DNA from: an uncultured Bacilli bacterium
GTDB taxonomy: Bacteria > Bacillota_I > Bacilli_A > RF39 > UBA660
DNA length: 28,683 nucleotides
Assembly: GCA_934101625.1 (NCBI GenBank)
Contig: CAKORV010000010.1
Coordinates: 1-28,683, forward strand
Direction of reading: 5' to 3'
Shown here: one piece after another, positions 19,280 through 27,643 of the stretch
Position numbering within the stretch: the stretch's first letter is position 1
Layout: every line of letters begins with the position of its first letter
Notes under the pieces: generated by a model
Told to the model about the DNA's origin: nothing
Database searches by the model: none
The model's input: the letters and a program-made list of their open reading frames with translations, nothing else
Translations under genes and position numbers: made by a program

Positions 19280-21061
19280 ATGCAAGATAAAATTAGAAAT
19301 TTCTCTATAATAGCGCATATAGATCATGGAAAAAGTACTTTAGCTGATAGAATACTTGATGTATGTGGTAATGTTACAGAAAGAGAAAAGAAAGAACAAT
19401 TATTAGATAATATGGATATAGAAAGAGAAAGAGGTATTACTATTAAATTAAATGCAGTAGAACTTAAATATAAAGGTTATACATTACATTTAATAGATAC
19501 ACCAGGACATGTAGATTTTTCCTATGAAGTTAGTAGAAGTCTAGCAGCTTGTGAAGGAGCAATATTAGTAGTAGATGCTACTCAAGGAATAGAAGCACAA
19601 ACTTTAGCTAATCTATATCTAGCTTTAGAGAATGACTTAACAATAATACCTGTTATAAATAAAATAGATTTACCTAATGCAGATCCTGAAAGAGTAAAGA
19701 AAGAATTAATAGATACAATAGGATTTGATTATGATGAAATATTATGTGTAAGTGGTAAAACTGGGGAAGGTGTACCTGAATTAATGGATGCAGTAATAGA
19801 AAGAATACCTGCACCTGTTAGTAAAGAAAAATCTTTAAGAGCATTAATATTTGATAGTTATTTTGATTCATATAAAGGAATAGTAGCGCTTGTTAGAATA
19901 GTAGATGGTAAAATTAAAATAAAAGATAAAATTAAAATGATATCTACTGGAGCTGTGTATGAAGTAATAAGTTTAGGTAAAACTACTCCTAAAGATAGTC
20001 CAAGAGAAGAATTAGATGCTGGAGAAGTAGGATATATAACTGCTAGTATTAAAAGTATAGAAGATGTAAGAGTAGGAGATACTATAGTATTAGAAGGTTC
20101 TGATTTAGAAGCATTACCTGGGTATAAACCAATGAAACCTATGGTATACTGTGGACTATATCCAATTGATTCAAGTAAATATGTTAACTTAAAAGAAGCT
20201 TTAATGAAACTAAAATTAAATGATGCAGCATTAATGTTTGAACCAGAAAAAAGTGATGCATTAGGATTTGGATTTAGGTGTGGATTTTTAGGATTATTAC
20301 ATATGGAAATAATAGAAGAAAGAATAGAAAGAGAATTCAATATAGAATTAATAGCAACAAGCCCTAGTGTTATATATGAAGTAAATCTTAATAGTGGAGA
20401 AACTATATATATAGATAGTCCTAGTAAAATGCCTGATTTATCTAAAGTAAATAATATAAAAGAACCTTATGTTAAAACTAATATATTTGTACCTAATGAA
20501 TATGTAGGACCTGTTATGGAATTATGTCAAGATAAAAGAGGAATATATGTTAATGTAAATTATATTGATCCTAAAAGAGTAGATGTAATATATGAATTAC
20601 CTTTGAGTGAAATAGTATATGATTTCTTTGATAAATTAAAATCTTTTACTAAAGGATATGCTTCATTTGATTATGAATTTATTGGTAATAAAGAAAGTAA
20701 ATTAGTTAAATTAGATATACTACTAAATGGAGAAATAGTAGATGCATTAAGTATAATAGTACATAAAGATGATGCTTATAGAAGAGGTAAAGTAATAGTA
20801 GAAAATTTAAAGAAGATTATTCCTAGACAGATGTTTACAGTTCCTATACAAGCTAGTATTGGTTCTAGAGTAATCGCAAGAGAGACTTTATCAGCTATGA
20901 AAAAGAATGTACTTGCTAAGTGTTATGGGGGAGATGTATCTAGAAAAAGAAAACTATTAGAAAAACAAAAAGAAGGTAAGAAAAGAATGAAACAAGTTGG
21001 TAGTGTAGAAGTACCACAAGAAGCATTTTTATCTGTTCTAAGTGTTGACAAGAAAGAATAA
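19280..21061 (+). CDS. lepA: elongation factor 4 (LepA)
   Basis: 593-residue translational GTPase that back-translocates or remodels stalled and initiating ribosomes. The G1 motif AHIDHGKST (12-20) is followed by RERGITIK, DTPGHVDF, NKIDLPNA and SGKTGEGV; the C-terminus has the LepA-specific domain ending KKRMKQVGSVEVPQEAFLSVL, with the RKRKLLEKQKEGKKRMKQ motif. Length is normal (E. coli 599). Start chosen at ATG 19280 (MQDKIRNFSIIAHIDHGKS), nine bases after AGGTGAT; an upstream extension to 19214 would run through the terminator hairpin. Confidence 0.98.
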   Translation: MQDKIRNFSIIAHIDHGKSTLADRILDVCGNVTEREKKEQLLDNMDIERERGITIKLNAVELKYKGYTLHLIDTPGHVDFSYEVSRSLAACEGAILVVDATQGIEAQTLANLYLALENDLTIIPVINKIDLPNADPERVKKELIDTIGFDYDEILCVSGKTGEGVPELMDAVIERIPAPVSKEKSLRALIFDSYFDSYKGIVALVRIVDGKIKIKDKIKMISTGAVYEVISLGKTTPKDSPREELDAGEVGYITASIKSIEDVRVGDTIVLEGSDLEALPGYKPMKPMVYCGLYPIDSSKYVNLKEALMKLKLNDAALMFEPEKSDALGFGFRCGFLGLLHMEIIEERIEREFNIELIATSPSVIYEVNLNSGETIYIDSPSKMPDLSKVNNIKEPYVKTNIFVPNEYVGPVMELCQDKRGIYVNVNYIDPKRVDVIYELPLSEIVYDFFDKLKSFTKGYASFDYEFIGNKESKLVKLDILLNGEIVDALSIIVHKDDAYRRGKVIVENLKKIIPRQMFTVPIQASIGSRVIARETLSAMKKNVLAKCYGGDVSRKRKLLEKQKEGKKRMKQVGSVEVPQEAFLSVLSVDKKE

Positions 21062-21096
21062 AATTTGTAAAATTAATTTAGATAGTAGGTGACTAT

Positions 21097-22848
21097 ATGA
21101 AATTAGAGAAAAAATATCTATTGGGGATTATTGGTTTAATAGTTATACTTTTGACTGGAGTAAGTTATGCTTATTTTAAAGCAAGAATTAATGGAGATCC
21201 TAAGTCAATTGTTATTAAGAGTAAGGGTGTTTATCTTGAATATAAAGGAGATACAACTTTATCAAGTGGTGAGATAGGACCTGGATGGAGTGTTACTAAA
21301 ACTTTTACTGTAGAAAATCAAGGAAGTAATACAGAAAAATATGATATTTATATTGAAGATTTAGTTAATACTTTTGTTACGACTGGTAGTTTACAATATA
21401 AAATAACATCTAGTACAGGTTATAATATGACTGAATTTAAAGATATTCCTAAGAGTGAAACTGCTACAGATACAGTATTAGCTTATAGTGTTTCTATAGA
21501 TGCTGGAGTTACTCAAAGTTATACAATTACATTAAAATATAATGATACAGATGATGAACAATCAGGTGATATGGGTAAGAAGTTTAGTGGGACTTTAGGA
21601 ATACAACTGCCAACAAAAAAAGTACGTACAGAGCCTACATCAATTTTGACTGCAATTTTGGATGATAATCCAACAATAAGTGAAAGAACTGATTTTAGTG
21701 TAACAAATACAGAAAATACTACTGGAACGTTATATAAAACAAATAAAACAGAAGATGATAGTTATGTGTACTATTATTCAGGAAATACCACAAATAACTG
21801 GGTAAAGTTTGGTACATATCAGGTTGATACGATTCGTTATAGAGGGACATATTCATCGAATACAGATATTTACAAAGAATACGATTCATTGACAGAATGT
21901 CAAAATGGAAATTACTATAATGAAAATTGTTCAACTTTTACGTATAGTAATGCAGGAGATGATATGTATTGGAGAATAATAAGAACAAATGAAGATGGAA
22001 GCATAAGATTGCTATATGCTGGTACGAGTCCAGATACAACAGAGGGATATATATTAAGATCTGCATACAACGGTCTCCAAATAGCTGGTACAGGCAAAGG
22101 CTCGGAAGATACTGGATATATGTATGGTGGCACTACCAGTCTGGCTGACAATAGAACTAATACAAATAATAGTATAATAAAGGCGGCAATTGATAATTGG
22201 TATAAGAATAATTTACTAAATTCATATGATAAATACATAAGTAAATCTGCTATATATTGTAATGATAGAAGTATTTCATCAGGTTCTTGGACAAATACAG
22301 AATCAACAACAAATCCGGACGATCCAGCATTTTATAATGCAGCATATGCAAGGCTAAGTGCTAATAAATCGCCATCATATAAATGCGGAGCAAATGAAAG
22401 TAATGGCCTTATTGAAAACAGCCAATCTATAGAAGATAAATTTAGTGCAAGTACTAGTGGTGGAGGAAATGGGCAACTTAAATATCCAATAGCACTTATG
22501 ACCGCGGATGAACTATCTTTTGCAGGAAATGTGTATGGTTTGGGAATGTTAAGTCCATATGCATGGTTTTATACTAATAGCAAAGGTGCTTCAATTGTTG
22601 GAAAAGAGAAATGGTATACTATGACTCCTAATGATGTTCTAAATAAATTATATGCAATGATTTATACCCAATTTTCTTATTCAACACCATTTGGTGTAGA
22701 AAAATTTTCTGAACTTTTACCAAATTCATCTTACGGCCAAGATTCGGTTGTTCGCCCTGTAATCTCATTATCATCATGTGTAATAGTAACAGGTATTGGA
22801 ACACCAGAAGATCCTTATGTAGTTGACTATGATGATAGTTGTAAATAG
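21097..22848 (+). CDS. large exported protein, paralogue of the 5049 gene product
   Basis: 583 residues with the same architecture: signal segment ending SYAYF (about residue 26), TasA/camelysin-like beta domain (about 28-175), then a DUF6273-like domain with YWRIIRTNEDGSIRLLYAG, KYPIALMTADELSFAG, SPYAWF and VRPVISLSSC. Compared with the paralogue it carries an extra segment of about 50 residues with two cysteines (TYQVDTIRYRGTYSSNTD... to ...SNAGDDM) before YWRII and a completely different tip before VRPV. AGGTGA precedes its ATG and it may be co-transcribed with lepA. Function unknown; surface or matrix role inferred. Confidence 0.75.
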   Translation: MKLEKKYLLGIIGLIVILLTGVSYAYFKARINGDPKSIVIKSKGVYLEYKGDTTLSSGEIGPGWSVTKTFTVENQGSNTEKYDIYIEDLVNTFVTTGSLQYKITSSTGYNMTEFKDIPKSETATDTVLAYSVSIDAGVTQSYTITLKYNDTDDEQSGDMGKKFSGTLGIQLPTKKVRTEPTSILTAILDDNPTISERTDFSVTNTENTTGTLYKTNKTEDDSYVYYYSGNTTNNWVKFGTYQVDTIRYRGTYSSNTDIYKEYDSLTECQNGNYYNENCSTFTYSNAGDDMYWRIIRTNEDGSIRLLYAGTSPDTTEGYILRSAYNGLQIAGTGKGSEDTGYMYGGTTSLADNRTNTNNSIIKAAIDNWYKNNLLNSYDKYISKSAIYCNDRSISSGSWTNTESTTNPDDPAFYNAAYARLSANKSPSYKCGANESNGLIENSQSIEDKFSASTSGGGNGQLKYPIALMTADELSFAGNVYGLGMLSPYAWFYTNSKGASIVGKEKWYTMTPNDVLNKLYAMIYTQFSYSTPFGVEKFSELLPNSSYGQDSVVRPVISLSSCVIVTGIGTPEDPYVVDYDDSCK

Positions 22849-22858
22849 TAAATAAAAT

Positions 22859-22890
22859 TAGAAAATATTGTTATTTTCTAGTTTTTTTTT
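22859..22890 (+). terminator. intrinsic terminator after the second surface protein gene
   Basis: Perfect 9-bp stem TAGAAAATA / TATTTTCTA (22859-22867, 22872-22880) with loop TTGT and nine T. Confidence 0.88.
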
Positions 22891-22925
22891 GTAGAATTTT
22901 GTATAATGTTTTTGGAGTGATGTGA

Positions 22926-23216
22926 ATGATACCAATAGAAAAGTTAAAAGATTATGCTAATAAGTTAGAATTTGATATGAAGGATGAAGAGTATTTAACT
23001 TTACAAAGTGAATTTGAAGTATTACTTAAACAGATGGATTTGATAGGTAATATTGAAGGACTTAGTGAAGTTGAACCTATGAATTTTCCTTTTCCTTTAG
23101 ATAGTTCTTATTTAAGAGAAGATGAAGTAGATATGGAAATATCTAGAAGTAATGCTTTAATGAATGCTAAAGATGTATTAGATGATTGTGTTAAAGTACC
23201 TAAGGTGGTGGAATAA
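22926..23216 (+). CDS. gatC: aspartyl/glutamyl-tRNA(Asn/Gln) amidotransferase subunit C
   Basis: 96-residue GatC, the small stabilising subunit that wraps between GatA and GatB. VEPMNFPFPLDSSYLREDEV is the family motif (normally EPL.HP....LREDEV). The end (MNAKDVLDDCVKVPKVVE) matches the usual NAP....FFKVPKVVE tail in position. First gene of gatCAB; GGAG lies ten bases upstream and a TATAAT box at 22902-22907. Its stop overlaps the gatA start by one base. Confidence 0.92.
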   Translation: MIPIEKLKDYANKLEFDMKDEEYLTLQSEFEVLLKQMDLIGNIEGLSEVEPMNFPFPLDSSYLREDEVDMEISRSNALMNAKDVLDDCVKVPKVVE

Positions 23217-24577
23217 TGAGTATAGAAGAAAGTATTAAGTTAGCTAAGGAAAGTCAAGATAAAGTAAATGCTTTTGTTACTATTTTTGATGATGCTAAAA
23301 GTGAAAATATAGATGGTGTTTTAGGTGGAGTACCTTATTCATTAAAAGATAATTTTAGTACTAAAGGTATTCTTACTACTGCTGGTAGCAACATACTTAG
23401 TAATTATGTTCCTCCATATGATTCTACTGTTTATAGAAAGCTTAAAGAAAGTGGAGCAGTATTAATAGGTAAAAATACAATGGATGAACTTGCGATGGGT
23501 GGTACAGGTTTAACTGGACACACTGGTATTACTAGAAATCCTTGGGATACATCTAGAATCGCAGGAGGTTCATCTTGTGGCAGTGCTGTTGCTGTAAGTC
23601 TTGGAATAGTACCTTTTAGTATAGGTAGTGATACAGGAGATTCAGTTAGAAAACCAGCATCATACACGGGTACAGTAGGTTTTAAACCAACATATGGAAG
23701 AATTAGTAGATTTGGATTATTTCCTTTTGCTTCTAGTTTAGACCATGTAGGAATATTTGCTAGAAATGTAAAAGATGTAACAAAAGTAACTGATGTATTA
23801 AAAGGATTTGATAAATATGATATGACTACATTACCTGATGAAAATATTAATTATGTAGATAATCTAGATAATAGTATTTCTGGTAAAAAGTTATTCTATA
23901 TAAAAGAAATAGTTGATACTAAGAGTGAAGTAATAGATGAGTTTTATAAATTAATAGATAAATTAAGAAATAGTGGTGTAATAGTAGAAGAAGTAAGTTT
24001 TGATAAAAAGTTACTTGAATGTTTATTTCCTACATACTTTATATTATCTTGTGCTGAAGCTACTAGTAATAATAGTAATTTAACTGGTATAATATTTGGT
24101 AATAAAGTAAGTGGTAAAACTAGTGAAGAAATTATGTTTAATACAAGATCTAATGGATTTAGTGAAATGATTAAAAGAAGATTTGTTATAGGTAGTTATA
24201 TTCTTCAAAAAGAAAATCAAGAGAAATTATTTATAAATGCTAAAAGAGTTAGAAACTTAATAGTTACTAAGATGAATGAATTATTTAAAAGCTATGATGG
24301 ATTAATATTACCTGCATCAGGTGTAGTCGCACCTAAGATAGATGAAATAGATGCTTCTGATAAATTGAGTGATGAATATCTATTATTAGAAAATCATTTA
24401 GTTATAGGTAATTTTGGAGGATATCCTAGTATAACTATTCCTATGTGTTTAATTAATAATCTTCCTGTAGGAGTTAATATTACATGTATGAGTAAAAACG
24501 ATTCTTTATGTTTAAATATAGCTAAACAAGTAGAAGACTTAACTGGACTTAAAGACTTAAAAAGCGAGGTGAGATAG
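23216..24577 (+). CDS. gatA: glutamyl-tRNA(Gln) amidotransferase subunit A
   Basis: 453-residue amidase that releases ammonia from glutamine for GatB. The Ser-cisSer-Lys triad maps to K44 (YSLKDNF), S119 (AGGSSCGSA) and S143 (GSDTGDSVRKPA); spacings of 75 and 24 residues equal those in S. aureus GatA (K79, S154, S178). Two normally invariant glycines next to the catalytic serines are changed (C121 and D142). The N-terminus is about 35 residues shorter than usual, the first helix of the family being trimmed. Translationally coupled to gatC (TAATG). Confidence 0.95.
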   Translation: MSIEESIKLAKESQDKVNAFVTIFDDAKSENIDGVLGGVPYSLKDNFSTKGILTTAGSNILSNYVPPYDSTVYRKLKESGAVLIGKNTMDELAMGGTGLTGHTGITRNPWDTSRIAGGSSCGSAVAVSLGIVPFSIGSDTGDSVRKPASYTGTVGFKPTYGRISRFGLFPFASSLDHVGIFARNVKDVTKVTDVLKGFDKYDMTTLPDENINYVDNLDNSISGKKLFYIKEIVDTKSEVIDEFYKLIDKLRNSGVIVEEVSFDKKLLECLFPTYFILSCAEATSNNSNLTGIIFGNKVSGKTSEEIMFNTRSNGFSEMIKRRFVIGSYILQKENQEKLFINAKRVRNLIVTKMNELFKSYDGLILPASGVVAPKIDEIDASDKLSDEYLLLENHLVIGNFGGYPSITIPMCLINNLPVGVNITCMSKNDSLCLNIAKQVEDLTGLKDLKSEVR

Positions 24578-25999
24578 ATGTTTATACCAGTAATTGGACT
24601 TGAAATACATTGTGAGTTAAATACTAAAACTAAAATGTTTAGTCCTAGTAGAAATGAATATTCAACTCTACCTAATACAAATATTAGTGTAATTGATTTA
24701 TCTTTTCCTGGAATACTTCCTTTACCTAATAAAGAAGGTGTTAAAAAGACTATTAAACTTGCTCTTGCTTTAAATTGTAAAACTCCAGATGAAGTATTAT
24801 TTGATAGAAAAAATTATTATTATGCAGATTTACCTAAAGGATATCAAATAACTCAGATGACTAAACCATTTGGTAAAGACGGATATTTATTATATGATTT
24901 AGATGGAAAAGAATTAAAAGCAGATATTCATCAAATACATTTAGAAGAAGATTCAGCAAGCTTAGATCATTTTAGTGATTATTCTTTAATTGATTATAAT
25001 CGTGCTGGTAAGTGCTTAGTAGAAATTGTTACAGAACCAGTATTTCATAATGAAAGAGAAGTAATTGCATTTTTAGAAAGTCTTAGAAATGTAATTAAAT
25101 ATACAGATGTATCTAATGCTAGTAGTGATAAAGGAGAACTAAGAGTTGATGTAAATATTAGTTTAATGAAAGAAACTGATACTGTTTTAGGTACAAGAGC
25201 CGAAATTAAAAATATTAATTCATTTAATTCAGTTAAGGAAACTATACTTTATGAAATTAAAAGACAAACTGAAGTGTTAGAAAGTGGAGAAAAGGTTAAA
25301 CAAGAAACTCGTAGATGGGATGATACTAATAAAGTTACTGTATCAATGAGAGAAAAAGTAGAAGCCGTAGATTATAAGTATTATGTAGAACCTAATATAC
25401 CTAGTGTTAAACTAAGTGATGAATTTATTAATGAGATTAAATCTACTATACCAGAATTACCTTATGATAGAGAAAAGAAATATATTGGATTAGGTGTAGT
25501 TAGTAAAGATGCTAAAACACTTAGTAAGAATAAAGATATAAGTGATTTTTATGAAGAAGTGTTAAAAATGGGTACTAATCCAAAAGAAGCATCTAATTGG
25601 ATGACTACAAGATTACTTGGTTATTTAAATCAAAATAATTTGGAACTTAAAGATGTATATATGACACCAGTAATGTTACACGATTTAATTGATTTAATTA
25701 ATTCTGGTAAAATAAGTACTCAACAAGGTAAAGAAGTATTTACTTATGTATTAGAAGAAAAGAAAACACCTTTAGAAATAGTAAAAGAAAAAGGTATGGA
25801 ACAAATAAGTAATATAGATGATATAAGATTAATTGTTAATGAAGTAATAGATGAAAATCCTAATCAATTAGCAACTTATAAAAGTGGTAAAACTAATATA
25901 CTTGGTTTCTTTGTAGGACAAATACTTAAAAAGAGTGGTGGTAAAGCAAATCCAAGTATAGTTAATCAAGTTTTAAATGAAGAAATTAATAAGAGATAG
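24578..25999 (+). CDS. gatB: aspartyl/glutamyl-tRNA(Asn/Gln) amidotransferase subunit B
   Basis: 473-residue GatB, the tRNA-binding kinase/transamidase subunit that converts Glu-tRNA(Gln) to Gln-tRNA(Gln). IGLEIHCELNTKTKMFSPS (6-24), NYYYADLPKGYQITQ, IHLEEDSASLDH, DYNRAGKCLVEIVTEP and RAEIKNINSF are all canonical. The C-terminal YqeY-like domain ends GFFVGQILKKSGGKANPSIV. Starts directly after the gatA stop, with AGCGAGGTGAG upstream. Presence implies the indirect route for Gln-tRNA. Confidence 0.97.
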   Translation: MFIPVIGLEIHCELNTKTKMFSPSRNEYSTLPNTNISVIDLSFPGILPLPNKEGVKKTIKLALALNCKTPDEVLFDRKNYYYADLPKGYQITQMTKPFGKDGYLLYDLDGKELKADIHQIHLEEDSASLDHFSDYSLIDYNRAGKCLVEIVTEPVFHNEREVIAFLESLRNVIKYTDVSNASSDKGELRVDVNISLMKETDTVLGTRAEIKNINSFNSVKETILYEIKRQTEVLESGEKVKQETRRWDDTNKVTVSMREKVEAVDYKYYVEPNIPSVKLSDEFINEIKSTIPELPYDREKKYIGLGVVSKDAKTLSKNKDISDFYEEVLKMGTNPKEASNWMTTRLLGYLNQNNLELKDVYMTPVMLHDLIDLINSGKISTQQGKEVFTYVLEEKKTPLEIVKEKGMEQISNIDDIRLIVNEVIDENPNQLATYKSGKTNILGFFVGQILKKSGGKANPSIVNQVLNEEINKR

Positions 26000-26018
26000 A
26001 TAATATTATAAATATAAG

Positions 26019-26049
26019 AACCTGAGTAAAATTTTACTTTAGGTTTTTT
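26019..26049 (+). terminator. intrinsic terminator of gatCAB
   Basis: Stem AACCT-AGTAAAA / TTTTACT-AGGTT (26019-26045, one small internal mismatch) with TTTTTT following. Confidence 0.8.
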
Positions 26050-26117
26050 AATAAAATGATAGAAATAGTTGTTGAAAAATTAGGTAAGTTATATTAATTA
26101 TACTGCTTTTTGAAGTC

Positions 26118-26157
26118 CATTCGGTCAAATTTCGAATTTTCATTCGGTCAGATTTTC
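26118..26157. repeat. 23-bp-period tandem repeat, pair 2 (inverted relative to pair 1)
   Basis: CATTCGGTCAAATTTC (26118-26133) and CATTCGGTCAGATTTTC (26141-26157) are reverse complements of the 19128-19170 motif and keep the same 23-bp period. The core CGGTCAAATTTC is exact in the first unit; the second has two changes. Confidence 0.85.
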
Positions 26158-26252
26158 ATTTTTTACCGAGTTCATTTTTAAACCAAACTCATCAAAATGA
26201 TAATGTCGTTGAAGAAAAATGACCAAAAAGGTAAAAATCTTCAATGAAAATA

Positions 26253-26281
26253 TTGAAAAAAATATTTAAATATGGTAATAT
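26253..26281 (+). promoter_or_regulatory. promoter of the ATPase gene
   Basis: TTGAAA (26253-26258), 17 bp, TAATAT (26276-26281) with ATGG in front of the -10. Confidence 0.65.
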
Positions 26282-26305
26282 TACTTTGTAAAGGAGAAAT
26301 GTGTT

Positions 26306-27550
26306 ATGAAGAAAATTAATAGAGATACATATTTAGAAAAACTTATCAATAGAAGAGAAAATGGTGCAATTAAGGTGTTGACAGGAATTAGAAGATGTGG
26401 CAAATCATATTTATTAGATCCAATATTTAAAGACTACTTGATTTCTACTGGAGTTAAAGAAGATCATATCATTAAATTAGAATTGGATAAAGAAATTAAT
26501 AAAAAATATCATGACTCTAAAGTTCTTGATGAATATCTTAGATCATTAATTAAAGACAAGAAAATGTATTATATTTTATTAGATGAAGTACAACTTGCAG
26601 ATGGTTTTGAATATGTTTTAAATGGTCTTTTGTATGAAAAAAATATAGATATTTATGTAACTGGTAGTAATTCTAAATTTCTTTCAAGTGATATTATTAC
26701 TGAATTTAGGGGTAGAGGTGATGAGGTTAAGGTATTTCCTTTATCATTTTCTGAATATGTAAGTAATTTTAAAGGTGATAAATATGAAGCATGGAATGAA
26801 TATGTTTTATATGGTGGATTACCAATGATATTATCTAAAAAAAGTGATGAAGAAAAATCTAATTATTTGAAGACTTTATTTGAACAAACATATATAAAAG
26901 ATATAATTGAAAGAAATAATATTCAAAGAAGTGATATTTTAGATTCAATCATAAACATGTTAGCTTCATCTGTTGGCTCTTTAACAAATCCACAAAAGAT
27001 ATTTGACACATTTAAAAGTAACAAAGAAAAAGAAATATCTTTAAATACAGTTAATTTTTATCTTAAATGTATAGAAGATTCATTTATAGTTAACAAAGTA
27101 GAAAGATATGATGTTAAAGGGAAAAAGTATATATCTACGCCTAGTAAATATTATTTTTCAGATATAGGATTAAGAAATGCTAGACTTAACTTTAGACAAC
27201 AAGAAGAAAATCATTTGATGGAAAATATTATATATAATGAATTAGTTGTAAGAGGTTACAATGTTGATGTTGGAGTTGTAGAAATTAGAGATGAACAAAG
27301 TAGAAAGAAACAAGTTGAAGTTGATTTTGTGTGTAACTTAGGTAATAAAAAATATTATGTTCAGTCTGCATTAAATTTAGAAACAAGAGAAAAAACTTTA
27401 CAAGAAGAAAGACCTTTATTAAATATACCTGATAATTTTAAAAAAATTATAGTTGTTAAAGATAATATGAAAAGTTGGTATACTGAAGAAGGCATATTAA
27501 TTATAGGTATTCAAGAATTTCTATTAAATAAAAACAGTTTAGATTTATAG
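26306..27550 (+). CDS. AAA-family ATPase with C-terminal DUF4143
   Basis: 414 residues. Walker A is TGIRRCGKSYLL (26-37, K33) with the GxRRxGKS form typical of this family; Walker B is YILLDEVQ (D93, E94), and a sensor-like VTGSNSKFLSSDI follows. DUF4143 begins near residue 200 (FEQTYIKDIIERNNI...) and the C-terminus has a nuclease-like QVEVDFVC...YYVQSALN core (about 348-368), in which the usual catalytic Lys of ExK is replaced. Function of the family is unknown; it is scattered by horizontal transfer and often sits in accessory regions. AAAGGAG precedes the ATG. Flanked upstream by the 23-bp repeats. Confidence 0.9.
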   Translation: MKKINRDTYLEKLINRRENGAIKVLTGIRRCGKSYLLDPIFKDYLISTGVKEDHIIKLELDKEINKKYHDSKVLDEYLRSLIKDKKMYYILLDEVQLADGFEYVLNGLLYEKNIDIYVTGSNSKFLSSDIITEFRGRGDEVKVFPLSFSEYVSNFKGDKYEAWNEYVLYGGLPMILSKKSDEEKSNYLKTLFEQTYIKDIIERNNIQRSDILDSIINMLASSVGSLTNPQKIFDTFKSNKEKEISLNTVNFYLKCIEDSFIVNKVERYDVKGKKYISTPSKYYFSDIGLRNARLNFRQQEENHLMENIIYNELVVRGYNVDVGVVEIRDEQSRKKQVEVDFVCNLGNKKYYVQSALNLETREKTLQEERPLLNIPDNFKKIIVVKDNMKSWYTEEGILIIGIQEFLLNKNSLDL

Positions 27551-27580
27551 AGGACAATTAAAGATAATTGCTCTCTTTTC
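27549..27580 (+). terminator. intrinsic terminator of the ATPase gene
   Basis: Stem AGAG-ACAATT / AATTG-TCTCT with a two-base internal mismatch (27549-27575), then TTTTC. Overlaps the stop codon. Confidence 0.6.
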
Positions 27581-27592
27581 TGAGTAGTTATC

Positions 27593-27621
27593 TTGATATG
27601 TAGTTTCCTTTTTGTTATAAT
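27593..27621 (+). promoter_or_regulatory. promoter of ackA
   Basis: TTGATA (27593-27598), 17 bp, consensus TATAAT (27616-27621), 22 bases before the start codon. Confidence 0.78.
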
Positions 27622-27643
27622 ATTTCTGAAAGAAGGAGTATAT

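Larger units (their letters stand above)
26000..26305. other. 306-bp intergenic region between gatB and the ATPase gene
   Basis: Contains the gatB terminator (26019-26049), the inverted 23-bp-period repeats (26118-26157), a weak stem TTGAAGA / TCTTCAA (26210-26216, 26238-26244) and the ATPase promoter. No coding sequence seen. Confidence 0.7.

Noticed and set aside
19858..20340. 160-codon minus-strand frame
   Set aside because: Lies wholly inside lepA, opposite a highly conserved protein; the serine/leucine-rich product has no start signal.
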